From positions 1-59,576 of the forward strand of contig SHXF01000013.1 in NCBI GenBank assembly GCA_009693435.1: 59,576 bases of DNA, in the 5' to 3' direction. Origin of the DNA: Betaproteobacteria bacterium (GTDB lineage: Bacteria; Pseudomonadota; Gammaproteobacteria; Burkholderiales; SG8-39). Below are positions 43,361 to 52,153 of the stretch, piece after piece; the first letter of the stretch is position 1, and each line of letters starts with the position of its first letter. The notes below the pieces were generated by a model. It did no database searches and was not told the DNA's origin. It was given only the letters and a program-made list of their open reading frames with translations. A program made the position numbers and the translations under genes.

Positions 43361-43851
43361 CAAGTTGTCTCATCGATCTGCGCAAAACAGCGCTGCTCGA
43401 CGCTTTCCTGCGCTTGCCGTTTGAAATGCTGATCCCCAACACGCTTTTCGAGGAAGAACTCCTCAAGTTCACGGATGCCCAGAAAAGGGCGCTTGTGCAG
43501 GGTGGGCTCAAGGTTGTCGACCTGCCAGGGGAGAGCGTGCTTCGTGCCCGCGTGGTCGTGGCAGCAATGCCGCACCTGAGCATCCACGATGGTTTTGCTT
43601 ATGCACTGGCGGAGCAGCACCCGGGTTGCATACTTCTCACCGGGGACGGCGCCCTTCGCCAATTTGCGCCGAAGCAGGGTATCGAGGTTCACGGTGTGCT
43701 GTGGGTCATCGATGAATTGCATGCCCACGGGTGCAGCCGAGCGGAAACCCTGCTGATCGCGCTACGGGCCATGGCCAAAGACCCGACCGTGCGCCTGCTG
43801 GCGAAGGATCTCGCCGCTTACATTAATCGCTACGCGGGCAAGTCCAGATGA
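43357..43851 (+). CDS. PIN-like toxin partner, probably frameshifted at its 5' end
   Basis: 164 residues from GTG 43357: MTSCLIDLRKTALLDAFLRL, then IPNTLFEEELLKFTDAQK, LSIHDGFAYALAEQ and LLTGDGALRQFA, which hold the later acidic PIN positions. The expected first strand with the first Asp is missing from this frame. It is present in another frame: from GTG 43335 the bases read VAPRVVISD (starting GTG), then shift. Restoring two bases (ACAC for AC near 43360) would give VVISDTSCLIDLR, the normal PIN start. So the gene has a 2-nt slip, a sequencing error, or an N-terminally trimmed inactive product. It overlaps the XRE-ImmA stop. Confidence 0.65.
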   Translation: MTSCLIDLRKTALLDAFLRLPFEMLIPNTLFEEELLKFTDAQKRALVQGGLKVVDLPGESVLRARVVVAAMPHLSIHDGFAYALAEQHPGCILLTGDGALRQFAPKQGIEVHGVLWVIDELHAHGCSRAETLLIALRAMAKDPTVRLLAKDLAAYINRYAGKSR

Positions 43852-44317
43852 CCCGGGAGAGTGTCCCTGCCTCTTGACCTGTATTCCGTATCGGAGTTCT
43901 GCTGCGTTCTGCTGCTTTCTTCATATAAATGTTTGCGCGATACTGCGTGCGTCTTTTCGTTAAATGGCGGTGCGCGGCGAAAACCGCCCGCGCGACCCGC
44001 AGAAAGGGAGCCAGTTGCGCGCGGCGGCAACTGCGGACAAGACGCTGTCGGTGACCGTCAGCATCGGCGTCGCCGACCGCGACAGGCTGGAAATCCCGCC
44101 GGCCGCGGTGCTGCGCGCCGCCGACGAGGCGCTGTATCGCGCCAAGGGTGGGGGAAGAAATCGGGTGTGCCACTAGCTTGCCGGTGCATGATCGCAGCCT
44201 GAAAGCGAGCATCGCATCGACTTGCGGACCCTTTCCATGACGGGCGATGACAGCGCATTGCCGCAAGGCCTCCGCTGCGCGTAACATGCAGCGTCCCCAC
44301 CCTTTGAAAGCCACGCC
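43852..44317. other. Gene-free stretch with a GGDEF remnant
   Basis: Holds the GGDEF tail remnant at 43964-44176. Nothing else is supported; no terminator seen after the PIN gene. Confidence 0.5.
43964..44176 (+). pseudogene. C-terminal remnant of a GGDEF (diguanylate cyclase) domain
   Basis: The open frame from about 44020 encodes TLSVTVSIGVADRDRLE and then AADEALYRAKGGGRNRV, the final strand and helix of GGDEF domains. The active-site GGDEF motif and all upstream parts are absent, and the open frame before it is unrelated. A dead fragment. Confidence 0.75.
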
Positions 44318-44569
44318 ATGTCCGGACCCGCCGCCGCCGCAGGATCACCCAACAAGGATCTCGCCACCCAAATCTTCGTCGAACTGATAGGCCGCGCATT
44401 TCTGCGCGTGGACAACGTCGCCGTGATCAAGCCCGACCCCACCGACCTCGCGCGTCTCAGCTTCAAGCTGGCGGCGGATTTCGCGGTAATCGAGGCGGAA
44501 GCGAAAGCGGACGCCGGCCCGAAAAACATCGGCTATGACGTCAGCAAACTCGACCTGAGCAGTCTGTAG
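44318..44569 (+). CDS. Small hypothetical protein, 83 aa
   Basis: Soluble, starts [20 protein letters not shown] and continues [21 protein letters not shown] then [20 protein letters not shown]. Composition and two helices look like a real small cytosolic protein of the type found once per genome in Burkholderiales. No motif assigns a function. No strong ribosome-binding site before ATG 44318. Confidence 0.55.
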   Translation: MSGPAAAAGSPNKDLATQIFVELIGRAFLRVDNVAVIKPDPTDLARLSFKLAADFAVIEAEAKADAGPKNIGYDVSKLDLSSL

Positions 44570-44870
44570 GATTTTCTTGCGCGCGCGCTCCGCGCTCGCA
44601 AGCGCTCGTGCCGCGCGCAAAACACGGAACAGAAAACAGAAGCCGTCATCACCGGCGGGCTTCGTCTTTTGCGCAACGCTCCTTGATAAAGCACCCGCAG
44701 CCGGTGGCTTCGTGTATAGTGCGCGCCAAGGTTTGCGGTTTCGCTTCATCCGGTTAGCGTCCCAGCCTCTTCGCGGTCCCTCTCAAGTTCCCGAACTTCT
44801 CAATGCAGTAACGTTGCCTGTACCGGTATGGAAGGCCAAGTCCTTCCCCAGGCGACATCAGGAGATTCTC
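44570..44870 (+). other. Leader region of the RhlE-like helicase gene
   Basis: About 300 nt without a conserved protein. TATAGT at about 44715-44720 may be a -10 element; a long untranslated leader would follow, ending in AGGAG. Long leaders are common for cold-induced helicase genes, but that role is inferred only. Confidence 0.4.
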
Positions 44871-46499
44871 ATCACTACGTCGTTCCAGAATCTCGGCCTT
44901 ACGGCCGAGCTGCTCCGTGCTGTCACCGAGCAAGGCTATACCATTCCCACTCCGATCCAGGCGCAGGCGATTCCAGTCGTGCTCGCGGGCAAGGACCTGC
45001 TGGGCGCCGCCCAGACCGGCACCGGCAAGACCGCCGGCTTCACCCTGCCGATGCTGCAACTACTGGGCCGCGAGCAGGGTGCCGCGCAGTCCACCGCAAC
45101 CCGCCATCCGCGCGCGCTGGTGCTCGTGCCCACGCGTGAACTCGCCGCGCAGGTGCAGGACAGCGTGCGCGTCTACGGCCGCTACGTGAAACTGCGCTCG
45201 ACCGTGATCTACGGCGGCGTGGGATTCACGCCCCAGGCCACCGAACTGCGCCGCGGCATCGACATCGTCGTCGCTACCCCGGGCCGGCTGCTCGATCACG
45301 TGCAGCAACGCACCATCGACCTGCGCCACATCGAAATCCTGGTGCTGGACGAAGCCGACCGCATGCTCGACATGGGCTTTCTTCCCGACATCCGCCGCAT
45401 CCTCGCGCTGCTGCCGGCGAAGCGGCAGAACCTGCTGTTCTCGGCAACGTTCTCCGACGATATCCGCAGGCTGGCGGGCACCTTCCAGCACGATCCGGTA
45501 ACCGTCGAGGTCGCGCGCCGCTACGAGCCGATCGAGCTGATCACGCAGGTGGTCCACCCGGTCGACAAGGACCGCAAGCGCGAACTGCTGTCGCACCTGG
45601 TGAATACCAACAACTGGCAGCAGGTGCTGGTGTTCACCAAGACCAAGCACGGCGCCAACCGGCTGACCGAGCAGTTGGGACACGACGGCATCCAGGCGGA
45701 GGCGATACACGGCAACAAGAGCCAGCCGGCGCGCACCCGCGCGCTGAAGCGCTTCAAGGACATGGAACTGCAGGTGCTGGTTGCGACCGACATCGCGGGG
45801 CGCGGCATCGACATCAATGCGCTGCCGCACGTGGTCAATTACGACCTGCCGCACGTTCCCGAGGATTACGTGCACCGCATCGGCCGCACTGGCCGAGCCG
45901 GCACCGCAGGCGAGGCCGTTTCACTGGTTTGCGGCGAAGACCGGCCGCTGCTGAACGCCATCGAGCGCCTCATCGCGCGCCAGATCGACCAGCGCGTGAT
46001 CGCCGGATTCGAACCGACAGGCCGCATCAGTGCGGGCGGCAATGCAAACGCGAACGCCCGCGCGCCGCGCTCGGCGCCGCGCCACAATGCCAATGGGGCG
46101 CGCTACGGGGAAGCGCGCCGTCCGCAGCAAAGCCAGGGGCGTCCGGAACAAAGCCAGAGGCGCACAGAACAGGGCCAAAGGCGCACAGAACAGGGCCAGA
46201 GGCGCACAGAACAGGGCCAGAGGCGCACAGAACAGGGCCAGAGGCGTACGGAACAGGGCCAGGGGCGCAGCGAGCAACGTTACGCCAGGCCGCAGCAGCA
46301 TCATGAAGCCACGCGCGAGGACCGCATTCGCCAGGAGCAATCGCGCGGCAACGTCGCGGCTTCCCCGGTGCGCGACGAGCGGCCGCACGAAGTGCGCTCA
46401 GGCAACCAGGAACGTCCGCCGCAACTGCGCCAGGCGCAGCCGGCAAGGCCGCGTCAGGTGCCGGTGCTGTTCGGCGGCGCGCCGCGCAAAGCCGCATAA
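44871..46499 (+). CDS. rhlE: DEAD-box RNA helicase, RhlE-like, with repetitive C-terminal tail
   Basis: About 542 residues. Q motif FQNLGL...[12 protein letters not shown], Walker A AQTGTGKT near residue 48, PTRELA, TPGRL, DEAD near 160, SAT, and HRIGRTGR near 335 give a complete helicase core. It unwinds RNA in ribosome assembly or decay (family knowledge). The tail from about 380 is basic and Gln-rich, including seven 21-bp units coding QRRTEQG-like repeats. The start is odd: AGGAG (44860-44864) is spaced for a codon at 44871, but that codon is ATC; homology to family starts also begins exactly here ([10 protein letters not shown]). The frame is open to 44577, but that extension looks non-coding. 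Confidence 0.88.
   Translation: MTTSFQNLGLTAELLRAVTEQGYTIPTPIQAQAIPVVLAGKDLLGAAQTGTGKTAGFTLPMLQLLGREQGAAQSTATRHPRALVLVPTRELAAQVQDSVRVYGRYVKLRSTVIYGGVGFTPQATELRRGIDIVVATPGRLLDHVQQRTIDLRHIEILVLDEADRMLDMGFLPDIRRILALLPAKRQNLLFSATFSDDIRRLAGTFQHDPVTVEVARRYEPIELITQVVHPVDKDRKRELLSHLVNTNNWQQVLVFTKTKHGANRLTEQLGHDGIQAEAIHGNKSQPARTRALKRFKDMELQVLVATDIAGRGIDINALPHVVNYDLPHVPEDYVHRIGRTGRAGTAGEAVSLVCGEDRPLLNAIERLIARQIDQRVIAGFEPTGRISAGGNANANARAPRSAPRHNANGARYGEARRPQQSQGRPEQSQRRTEQGQRRTEQGQRRTEQGQRRTEQGQRRTEQGQGRSEQRYARPQQHHEATREDRIRQEQSRGNVAASPVRDERPHEVRSGNQERPPQLRQAQPARPRQVPVLFGGAPRKAA
46131..46277 (+). repeat. In-frame 21-bp tandem repeat (7 units) in the helicase tail
   Basis: Seven units at 46131, 46152, 46173, 46194, 46215, 46236 and 46257, each coding SQ/GQ-RRTEQ-type heptads. 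The tail is basic and probably disordered, so unit number should be tolerated. Confidence 0.88.
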
Positions 46500-46502
46500 C
46501 GC

Positions 46503-46550
46503 CAAAGTCGCGAAACACCAAAGTCGCGCAGCACCAAAGTCGCGTAGCAC
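46503..46550 (+). repeat. 16-bp tandem repeat, 3 units, after the helicase stop
   Basis: CAAAGTCGCGAAACAC, CAAAGTCGCGCAGCAC and CAAAGTCGCGTAGCAC in direct succession, starting 4 nt after the stop codon. Confidence 0.8.
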
Positions 46551-46576
46551 CTTCCGGCCCGATCCCGGGTCGCATG

Positions 46577-46616
46577 AAAACCGCCCGCAGCGCGTTGCTG
46601 CAGGGCGGTTTTTTTT
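46577..46616 (+). terminator. Intrinsic terminator after the helicase gene
   Basis: AAAACCGCCC and GGGCGGTTTT pair around an inner GCAGC/GCTGC stem, followed by a T-run. Lies between the helicase and the convergent EamA gene; the A-run on the left lets it work for both strands. Confidence 0.9.
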
Positions 46617-46638
46617 GCTTCGTGCAAACCGAACGCGA

Positions 46639-47541
46639 TCAATTTCCCCTGCGGGCCGCAGGATTGTTCACCAGCACGATCCCGCCGGCCACCAGCACCG
46701 CCGCAATCGCGAACATTGGCGTCAACGGTTCGGACAGCACGATCACACCCGCTGCGACGCCGAAAAGCGGTGTGAGAAATGAAAACACCGACAGCCGGCC
46801 GGCAAGATACCGGGTCAGCATCCAGAACCACGCCAGATAGCTTGCGAATCCGATCACCACGCTTTGAAACAGCAGGCTGCCCATCGCCAGCGGTGTGATG
46901 CGAATGATGCCGGGCTCACCCATCAGCAACGACCCGCACAGCAGTACCACGGCGGACACGCCGAGTTGATAGAACAGGGTCTTCGCGGCACTGATGGAAG
47001 CGAGCCGCGTGCTGCGTATCAGCACCGTGGTCGCGCCCCAGAACACGGCCCCCAGCACGCCGCACACATCGCCTGCCAGCGTGCCGCGCGCCATCTGGAA
47101 GCCGTCGGCGAAGGCCACCACGATGCCGCCGAAGGCAAGCAGCATACCGGTCCACTGCCTGCGGTCGAGCCGCTCGCTCGGCACCAGCCATTGCAGGCCC
47201 AGGGCAGTTACGCACGGCGACAGATAGACGAACACCACCATGCGCGAGGCATCGGTCCACGCCAGCCCGGTGTAGACGAAGAGGATCTCTGCGGCGAACA
47301 GCAGCCCCGCGATCGTTCCGGCAAGCAACGTGCCGTCGCGGCCGAACAGCGCGATGCCGCGCATCAGCGCCCAACCCATCAGCAGTATCGCGGCGATGGC
47401 CGAGCGCAGGCCGGCCTGCATCAACGCCGAAATGTCGGGCGCGGCAAGCTTGATCGCGACATGGCCGCAGCCCCAGATCAGGCACAGCAGCACCATCACC
47501 ACGACGGCCTGCCCGTCCAGCGCCTTGCGTTCACCGCTCAT
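46639..47541 (-). CDS. EamA/DMT-superfamily transporter
   Basis: 300 residues with ten hydrophobic segments in two EamA repeats: first with LIWGCGHVAIKLAA and YLSPCVTALGLQWLVPSERL, second with GAVFWGATTVLIRS and FLTPLFGVAAGVIVLSEPLT. Inner-membrane drug/metabolite exporter type; substrate unknown. ATG 47541. It is convergent with the helicase and divergent from pepN. Confidence 0.9.
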   Translation of the reverse strand: MSGERKALDGQAVVVMVLLCLIWGCGHVAIKLAAPDISALMQAGLRSAIAAILLMGWALMRGIALFGRDGTLLAGTIAGLLFAAEILFVYTGLAWTDASRMVVFVYLSPCVTALGLQWLVPSERLDRRQWTGMLLAFGGIVVAFADGFQMARGTLAGDVCGVLGAVFWGATTVLIRSTRLASISAAKTLFYQLGVSAVVLLCGSLLMGEPGIIRITPLAMGSLLFQSVVIGFASYLAWFWMLTRYLAGRLSVFSFLTPLFGVAAGVIVLSEPLTPMFAIAAVLVAGGIVLVNNPAARRGN

Positions 47542-47662
47542 GGCGCGATAATAACCCGCTGCGACTTGGCGACAACGCGCGGCATTCGAGCCCGCGCCCG
47601 CAGCCGATTACGCCCCCAATGCGACACCCGTTTCAATTCACGCACCCAACCGGACTTCCGCA

Positions 47663-50335
47663 ATGCGCGATCCCACGCCCAACCTGACTTACCTCAAAGA
47701 CTACACGCCGCCTGCGTTCCTCATTCCGCGGGTCGAACTGGAATTCGACTTGCACGAGGACTACGCGCTCGTCTGCGCGCAGCTCTCGATGGAGCGCAAT
47801 CCGAAAGCCGCGAACCCAAACGCGCCGCTGGTGCTGGATGGCGAGGCGCTCGCGCTCGAATCGATCGCCATCGACGGCCGCACGCTCGCGCCGGCCGAGT
47901 ACCAGGTCGGCGCCACCCAACTGACCATCCACGCGCCGCCGCCGCGCTTCATCCTCGAAACCCGGGTGCGCATTTGCCCGCGCGAGAATGCCGCGCTCTC
48001 CGGCCTGTACGCGTCGGCCGCGGGATTCTTCACGCAGTGCGAGGCGCAGGGCTTCCGCCGCATCACCTGGTTCCTCGATCGCCCCGACGTGATGTCCGTC
48101 TACAGCACGCTGATACGGGCGGACCGCGCCCGCTACCCGGTGCTGCTATCGAACGGCAATTTTTCGGGCGGTGGCCAAGACGCAGGCGGGGACGCCGCGC
48201 GCCACTGGGCGAAATGGGCCGATCCGTTTCCCAAACCGTCCTATCTGTTCGCGCTGGTCGCGGCGAAGCTCGACGTGCTGGAGGACCGGTTTGTCACCGC
48301 TTCGGGGCGGACGGTGCGCCTTGCCATCTATGTCGATCCGGGCAAGCTGGACCAGTGCGGATTCGCGATGGCGGCACTGAAGAAATCGATGCGCTGGGAC
48401 GAACAGGTGTTCGGCCTGGAGGTCGACCTCGACCAGTACATGATCGTCGCGGTGGGTGATTTCAACATGGGGGCGATGGAGAACAAGGGCCTCAACATTT
48501 TCAACACCAGGTACATCCTGGCGCGCCCCGACACCGGCACCGACACCGACTTCCTCAACATCGACCGGGTGGTGGCGCACGAATATTTCCACAACTGGAC
48601 CGGCAACCGCGTCACCTGCCGCGACTGGTTTCAGCTGTCGCTGAAGGAAGGCCTCACCGTGTTCCGCGACCAGGAATACGGCGCCGACATGTATTCGCGC
48701 CCGGTGGAGCGCATCCGCGAAGTGCGCAGCCTGCGCACGGTGCAGTTCGCCGAGGACGCCGGCCCGATGGCGCACCCGGTGCGCCCCGCTGCGTATATGG
48801 AAATCAGTAATTTTTACACCGCCACCATCTACGAAAAAGGCGCCGAAGTGGTGCGCATGATACACACCCTCATCGGCGCGCCCGCCTTCCGGCGCGGCAT
48901 GGACCTGTACTTTCAGCGCCACGACGGGCAGGCGGTGACCACCGATGACTTCGCCCAGGCAATGGCGGATGCCTCCGGCGTCGACCTCGCGCAGTTTCGC
49001 CGCTGGTACGAACAGGCCGGCACACCGCTGCTGGAAGTGCAGGGCGATTACGATCCGACCTCAAAGCGCTACACGCTGTCCGTGACGCAATCCTGCCCAC
49101 CCACGCCCGGGCAGGCGGAAAAGCTGCCGTTTCACATTCCGCTCGCGGTCGGATTGCTGGATGCGGACGGGCGCGACATGCTCCTGCAGATGCAAGGCGA
49201 GGCGCCCGGCAACGCGGCAGCGCGTCCGGGCGCCATCACGCGCGTGCTGTCGGTGACACAGGCGGCGCAATCGTTCGTCTTCGAAGGCGTGGCGACGCCT
49301 CCCGTGCCGTCGCTAGCGCGCGGTTTCTCCGCGCCCGTCGTGCTGCATTTCGATTACGACGAAGCGGCGTTGACGCACTTGATGGCGCACGACTCTGACG
49401 CCTTCAACCGATGGGAGGCCGGGCAGCGGCTGGCCACCGGCATACTGCTGCGCGCCGCGGAGAGGATAAGCAGTGGCGGCAGGGCGCCGGACGCACCCGC
49501 GGCGTTCATCGCAGCCTGCGCGCGCATCCTGCGGGACGGACCGGCCGATCCGGCGTTCGCCGCCGAAGCGCTGACCCTGCCCGCGGAGAGCTATCTCGCC
49601 GAGCAGATGGCGGTGGCCGATCCGGATGCGATTCACGCGGCGCGCGACGGGCTGCGGCGCGCGCTCGCAGAACAGCTGAAACCGGCGCTGCTTGAGGCTT
49701 ATCACTCCCATGCCTTGCCCGGCGCCTACTCGCCGGATGCCGTAGCGGCGGGCAAACGCGCGTTGCGCAACCTCGCGCTGGCGTTGCTCATGGAACTCGA
49801 TGATCCTGCGTTACGCGCGCTGGCGGTGCAACAGTTCGACCGCGCCGACAACATGACCGACGCCATGGCGGCGCTGGTGGCGCTCGCCAACTGCGACTGC
49901 CCCGAGCGCGCCGGTGCACTCGACCGGTTCTACGAGAAATGGGCGGGCGAGCCGCTGGTAGTGGACAAGTGGCTGGCGGTGCAGGCCAGCTCACGACTGC
50001 CTGGCACGCTCGCCGAAGTGCAGCGGCTGGCGGCGCATCCGGCCTTCAACCTGCGCAATCCGAACAAGGTGTACGCATTGATCGGCGGATTTCGCGGCAA
50101 CGCCATTCATTTCCACGCGGCGAACGGATCGGGTTATGACTTCGTGGCCGATCAGGTGATCGCGCTCGACAGCTTCAACCCGCAGATAGCGGCGCGTCTC
50201 GCGCGCGGCTTCGACCGCTGGAAGAAATTCGACGCAGGCCGCCAGGCGCACGCCCGCGCCGCGCTCGCGCGCATCCGCGACAACAGCGCGCTATCGAAGG
50301 ACGTGACGGAGATCGTCAGCCGTTCGCTGGGCTGA
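47663..50335 (+). CDS. pepN: Aminopeptidase N (M1 family)
   Basis: 890 residues, standard for PepN. The exopeptidase motif GAMENKGLN begins near residue 270 and the zinc site HEYFHNWTGNRVTC starts at His306 (HEYFH, second His 310), with the third ligand Glu in LKEGLTVFRDQE. DUF3458-type Ig and C-terminal helical domains follow. It removes N-terminal residues from peptides in the cytosol. No signal peptide. No Shine-Dalgarno is obvious before ATG 47663. Monocistronic; a REP-like element follows at 50362-50392. Confidence 0.95.
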   Translation: MRDPTPNLTYLKDYTPPAFLIPRVELEFDLHEDYALVCAQLSMERNPKAANPNAPLVLDGEALALESIAIDGRTLAPAEYQVGATQLTIHAPPPRFILETRVRICPRENAALSGLYASAAGFFTQCEAQGFRRITWFLDRPDVMSVYSTLIRADRARYPVLLSNGNFSGGGQDAGGDAARHWAKWADPFPKPSYLFALVAAKLDVLEDRFVTASGRTVRLAIYVDPGKLDQCGFAMAALKKSMRWDEQVFGLEVDLDQYMIVAVGDFNMGAMENKGLNIFNTRYILARPDTGTDTDFLNIDRVVAHEYFHNWTGNRVTCRDWFQLSLKEGLTVFRDQEYGADMYSRPVERIREVRSLRTVQFAEDAGPMAHPVRPAAYMEISNFYTATIYEKGAEVVRMIHTLIGAPAFRRGMDLYFQRHDGQAVTTDDFAQAMADASGVDLAQFRRWYEQAGTPLLEVQGDYDPTSKRYTLSVTQSCPPTPGQAEKLPFHIPLAVGLLDADGRDMLLQMQGEAPGNAAARPGAITRVLSVTQAAQSFVFEGVATPPVPSLARGFSAPVVLHFDYDEAALTHLMAHDSDAFNRWEAGQRLATGILLRAAERISSGGRAPDAPAAFIAACARILRDGPADPAFAAEALTLPAESYLAEQMAVADPDAIHAARDGLRRALAEQLKPALLEAYHSHALPGAYSPDAVAAGKRALRNLALALLMELDDPALRALAVQQFDRADNMTDAMAALVALANCDCPERAGALDRFYEKWAGEPLVVDKWLAVQASSRLPGTLAEVQRLAAHPAFNLRNPNKVYALIGGFRGNAIHFHAANGSGYDFVADQVIALDSFNPQIAARLARGFDRWKKFDAGRQAHARAALARIRDNSALSKDVTEIVSRSLG

Positions 50336-50361
50336 GTATCGCAGCGTGTCCCGTAGCAGGC

Positions 50362-50392
50362 GTTGGTTAGAGGTGAGCGCAGCGAACCCCAA
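50362..50392. repeat. REP-like inverted repeat
   Basis: GTTGGTTAGAGGTGAGCGCA...GAACCCCAAC, imperfect, between pepN and the efflux operon; same family as the elements at 27913-27985. Confidence 0.55.
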
Positions 50393-50539
50393 CAGCAGCT
50401 GCCTGATGCGATGCCATGCGAGGCTGGCCCCTTTTCCCTACAATAGGCAGGCTCGCCAAGGGGGATGATCGGATTTCACCGCATCGCCGCGAGACCTGCC
50501 GCATGAGCGGATGAGCACACAGAGGCGGCGCGGTTTTCA

Positions 50540-52153
50540 ATGATCAACCATTCACTTACGGCGCCGGCCATCCGCTTCACCATGCGAACTGCCGCACTTG
50601 CCCTCGCCGCGTTCACGGCCGGATGCGCCAACCATGCCGGGCTCCACACCCGTGCGGTCATCGGCGACGCCAACGCGCTGGCGGTGGAACGTCAGTTCGC
50701 CGAACTGGGCATGACGCAGCAGGCAGCCGCGCCACCACCAGGATCCGCGCAGTCTTCCCCGCATTCTTCCCCGCAGTCTTCCACGCAGTCTTCCGCGCTG
50801 CCTTTCATTTTGTCGCCGGCCGCATGGCCGGCAAGCGACTGGTGGGCTGGTTTCGGCGACCCGCAACTCGGCGTGCTGATCGAAGAAGCGCTCGCCGGCA
50901 GTCCCACGGTGCGCAGCGCAGCGGCGCGCCTGGATCGCGCCGTCGCCTTGGTCAACATCGCAGCGGCGAACTTCGGCTTGCAGGCCGGCGCGCGCGTGGA
51001 CAGCACCCGACAGCGCCTGTCGCAATACGGCCTGGTGCCGCCGCTGTACGCGGGCAGCTGGATCACGCAGAACAGCGCGCTCGTCAGCCTGCGCTATGAA
51101 TTCGACTTCTGGGACCGCAACCGCGCCGCCTGGGACAGCGCCATGGGCCAGGCGAAGGCAAGCGAAGTCGATGGCCATGCCACGCGTCTGCTGCTCTCGG
51201 TCGGCGTGGCGCAGGCCTATGTACAGTTGCAGCGCGCCCATGAACAACTCGACGTGGCGCGCGCGCTGCTCGCACAGCGCCAGGCGGTCTTCGACCTGAC
51301 ACGAAAACGACTTGCAGCGGGGCTCGACTCGCGTATCGAAGTGAAGCAGGCGGAAAGCGCGCTCCCCGCGGCACGCGAGTCCATGCTACAGATAGAGGAA
51401 ACGATCGCGCTGACCCGCAACCAGCTGGCGGCGCTGCTCGGCAAGGGGCCGGACCGGGGGATGACGGTGAGCCGCCCGCAACTGGCGCTGGCCGGTCCGG
51501 TCGCGCTGCCCTCCAGCCTGCCGGCCGATCTGCTGGGGCGCCGCCCCGACCTGATTGCACAGCGCTGGCGCGCCGAGGCCGCTCGCCATGAGATCGCCGC
51601 GGCCACCGCGCAGTTCTATCCGAATGTGAATCTCGCCGCCTTCGTCGGCATTCAAAGCCTGGGTTTCGCCAACCTGCTCAATGCGGGCAGCATCGTAGCG
51701 GGCGCGGGTCCGGCATTGCGCCTGCCGATATTCGAATCGGGCGGACTGCGCGGCAACCTCGCGGCGAAAAACGCGGAATTCGACGTCGCGGTCGAGCAGT
51801 ACAACCAGAGCCTGGTGGAGGCGCTGCGCGAAGTGGTCGACCAGCTTGCATCGATGCGCTCGGTGGCCGCGCAGCGCATCGAACTGAAAACAGCCTTTGC
51901 CACAGCAAGCGAAGCGTGGGAACTCGCCCTCGCCCGCTATCGCGCCGGATTGGGGAATTTCCTGCAGGTGCTGGTCGCCGAAGCGCAGTTGCTCGCGCAA
52001 AAGAATTTCGAGGCCGAGTTGCGCGCGCGCGAATTCGCGCTCGCCATCAATCTGATCCGCGCGCTCGGCGGCGGCTATCGCGACAGCCCGGCAAGCGATC
52101 CGGCCCGGCAATCCGGCGCGGACGGCCCGGCACAGGCAAGGAACGTGAATTGA
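50540..52153 (+). CDS. NodT-family outer-membrane efflux lipoprotein
   Basis: 537 residues. The N-terminus ends in a lipobox FTAGC (Cys about residue 29), so the mature protein is lipid-anchored. Two OEP/TolC-like repeats follow, with long helices around LVNIAAANFGLQAGARVDST, RLAAGLDSRIEVKQAESALP and RYRAGLGNFLQVLVAEAQLL. It forms the outer-membrane channel for the EmrAB pump encoded next. Residues about 72-87 are a Ser/Pro/Gln-rich 12-bp repeat insert (50753-50800). First gene of the operon; its TGA overlaps the TTG start of the next gene. Confidence 0.9.
   Translation: MINHSLTAPAIRFTMRTAALALAAFTAGCANHAGLHTRAVIGDANALAVERQFAELGMTQQAAAPPPGSAQSSPHSSPQSSTQSSALPFILSPAAWPASDWWAGFGDPQLGVLIEEALAGSPTVRSAAARLDRAVALVNIAAANFGLQAGARVDSTRQRLSQYGLVPPLYAGSWITQNSALVSLRYEFDFWDRNRAAWDSAMGQAKASEVDGHATRLLLSVGVAQAYVQLQRAHEQLDVARALLAQRQAVFDLTRKRLAAGLDSRIEVKQAESALPAARESMLQIEETIALTRNQLAALLGKGPDRGMTVSRPQLALAGPVALPSSLPADLLGRRPDLIAQRWRAEAARHEIAAATAQFYPNVNLAAFVGIQSLGFANLLNAGSIVAGAGPALRLPIFESGGLRGNLAAKNAEFDVAVEQYNQSLVEALREVVDQLASMRSVAAQRIELKTAFATASEAWELALARYRAGLGNFLQVLVAEAQLLAQKNFEAELRAREFALAINLIRALGGGYRDSPASDPARQSGADGPAQARNVN
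50753..50800 (+). repeat. In-frame 12-bp tandem repeat in the NodT lipoprotein gene
   Basis: Four units of TCTTCCCCGCAG-type sequence, encoding SSPQ/SSPH variants, in the linker between lipidation site and channel domain. Confidence 0.8.

Noticed and set aside
44577..44870. 94-residue N-terminal extension of the helicase
   Set aside because: No homology-like sequence, and a perfect Shine-Dalgarno precedes the position where the family N-terminus begins.
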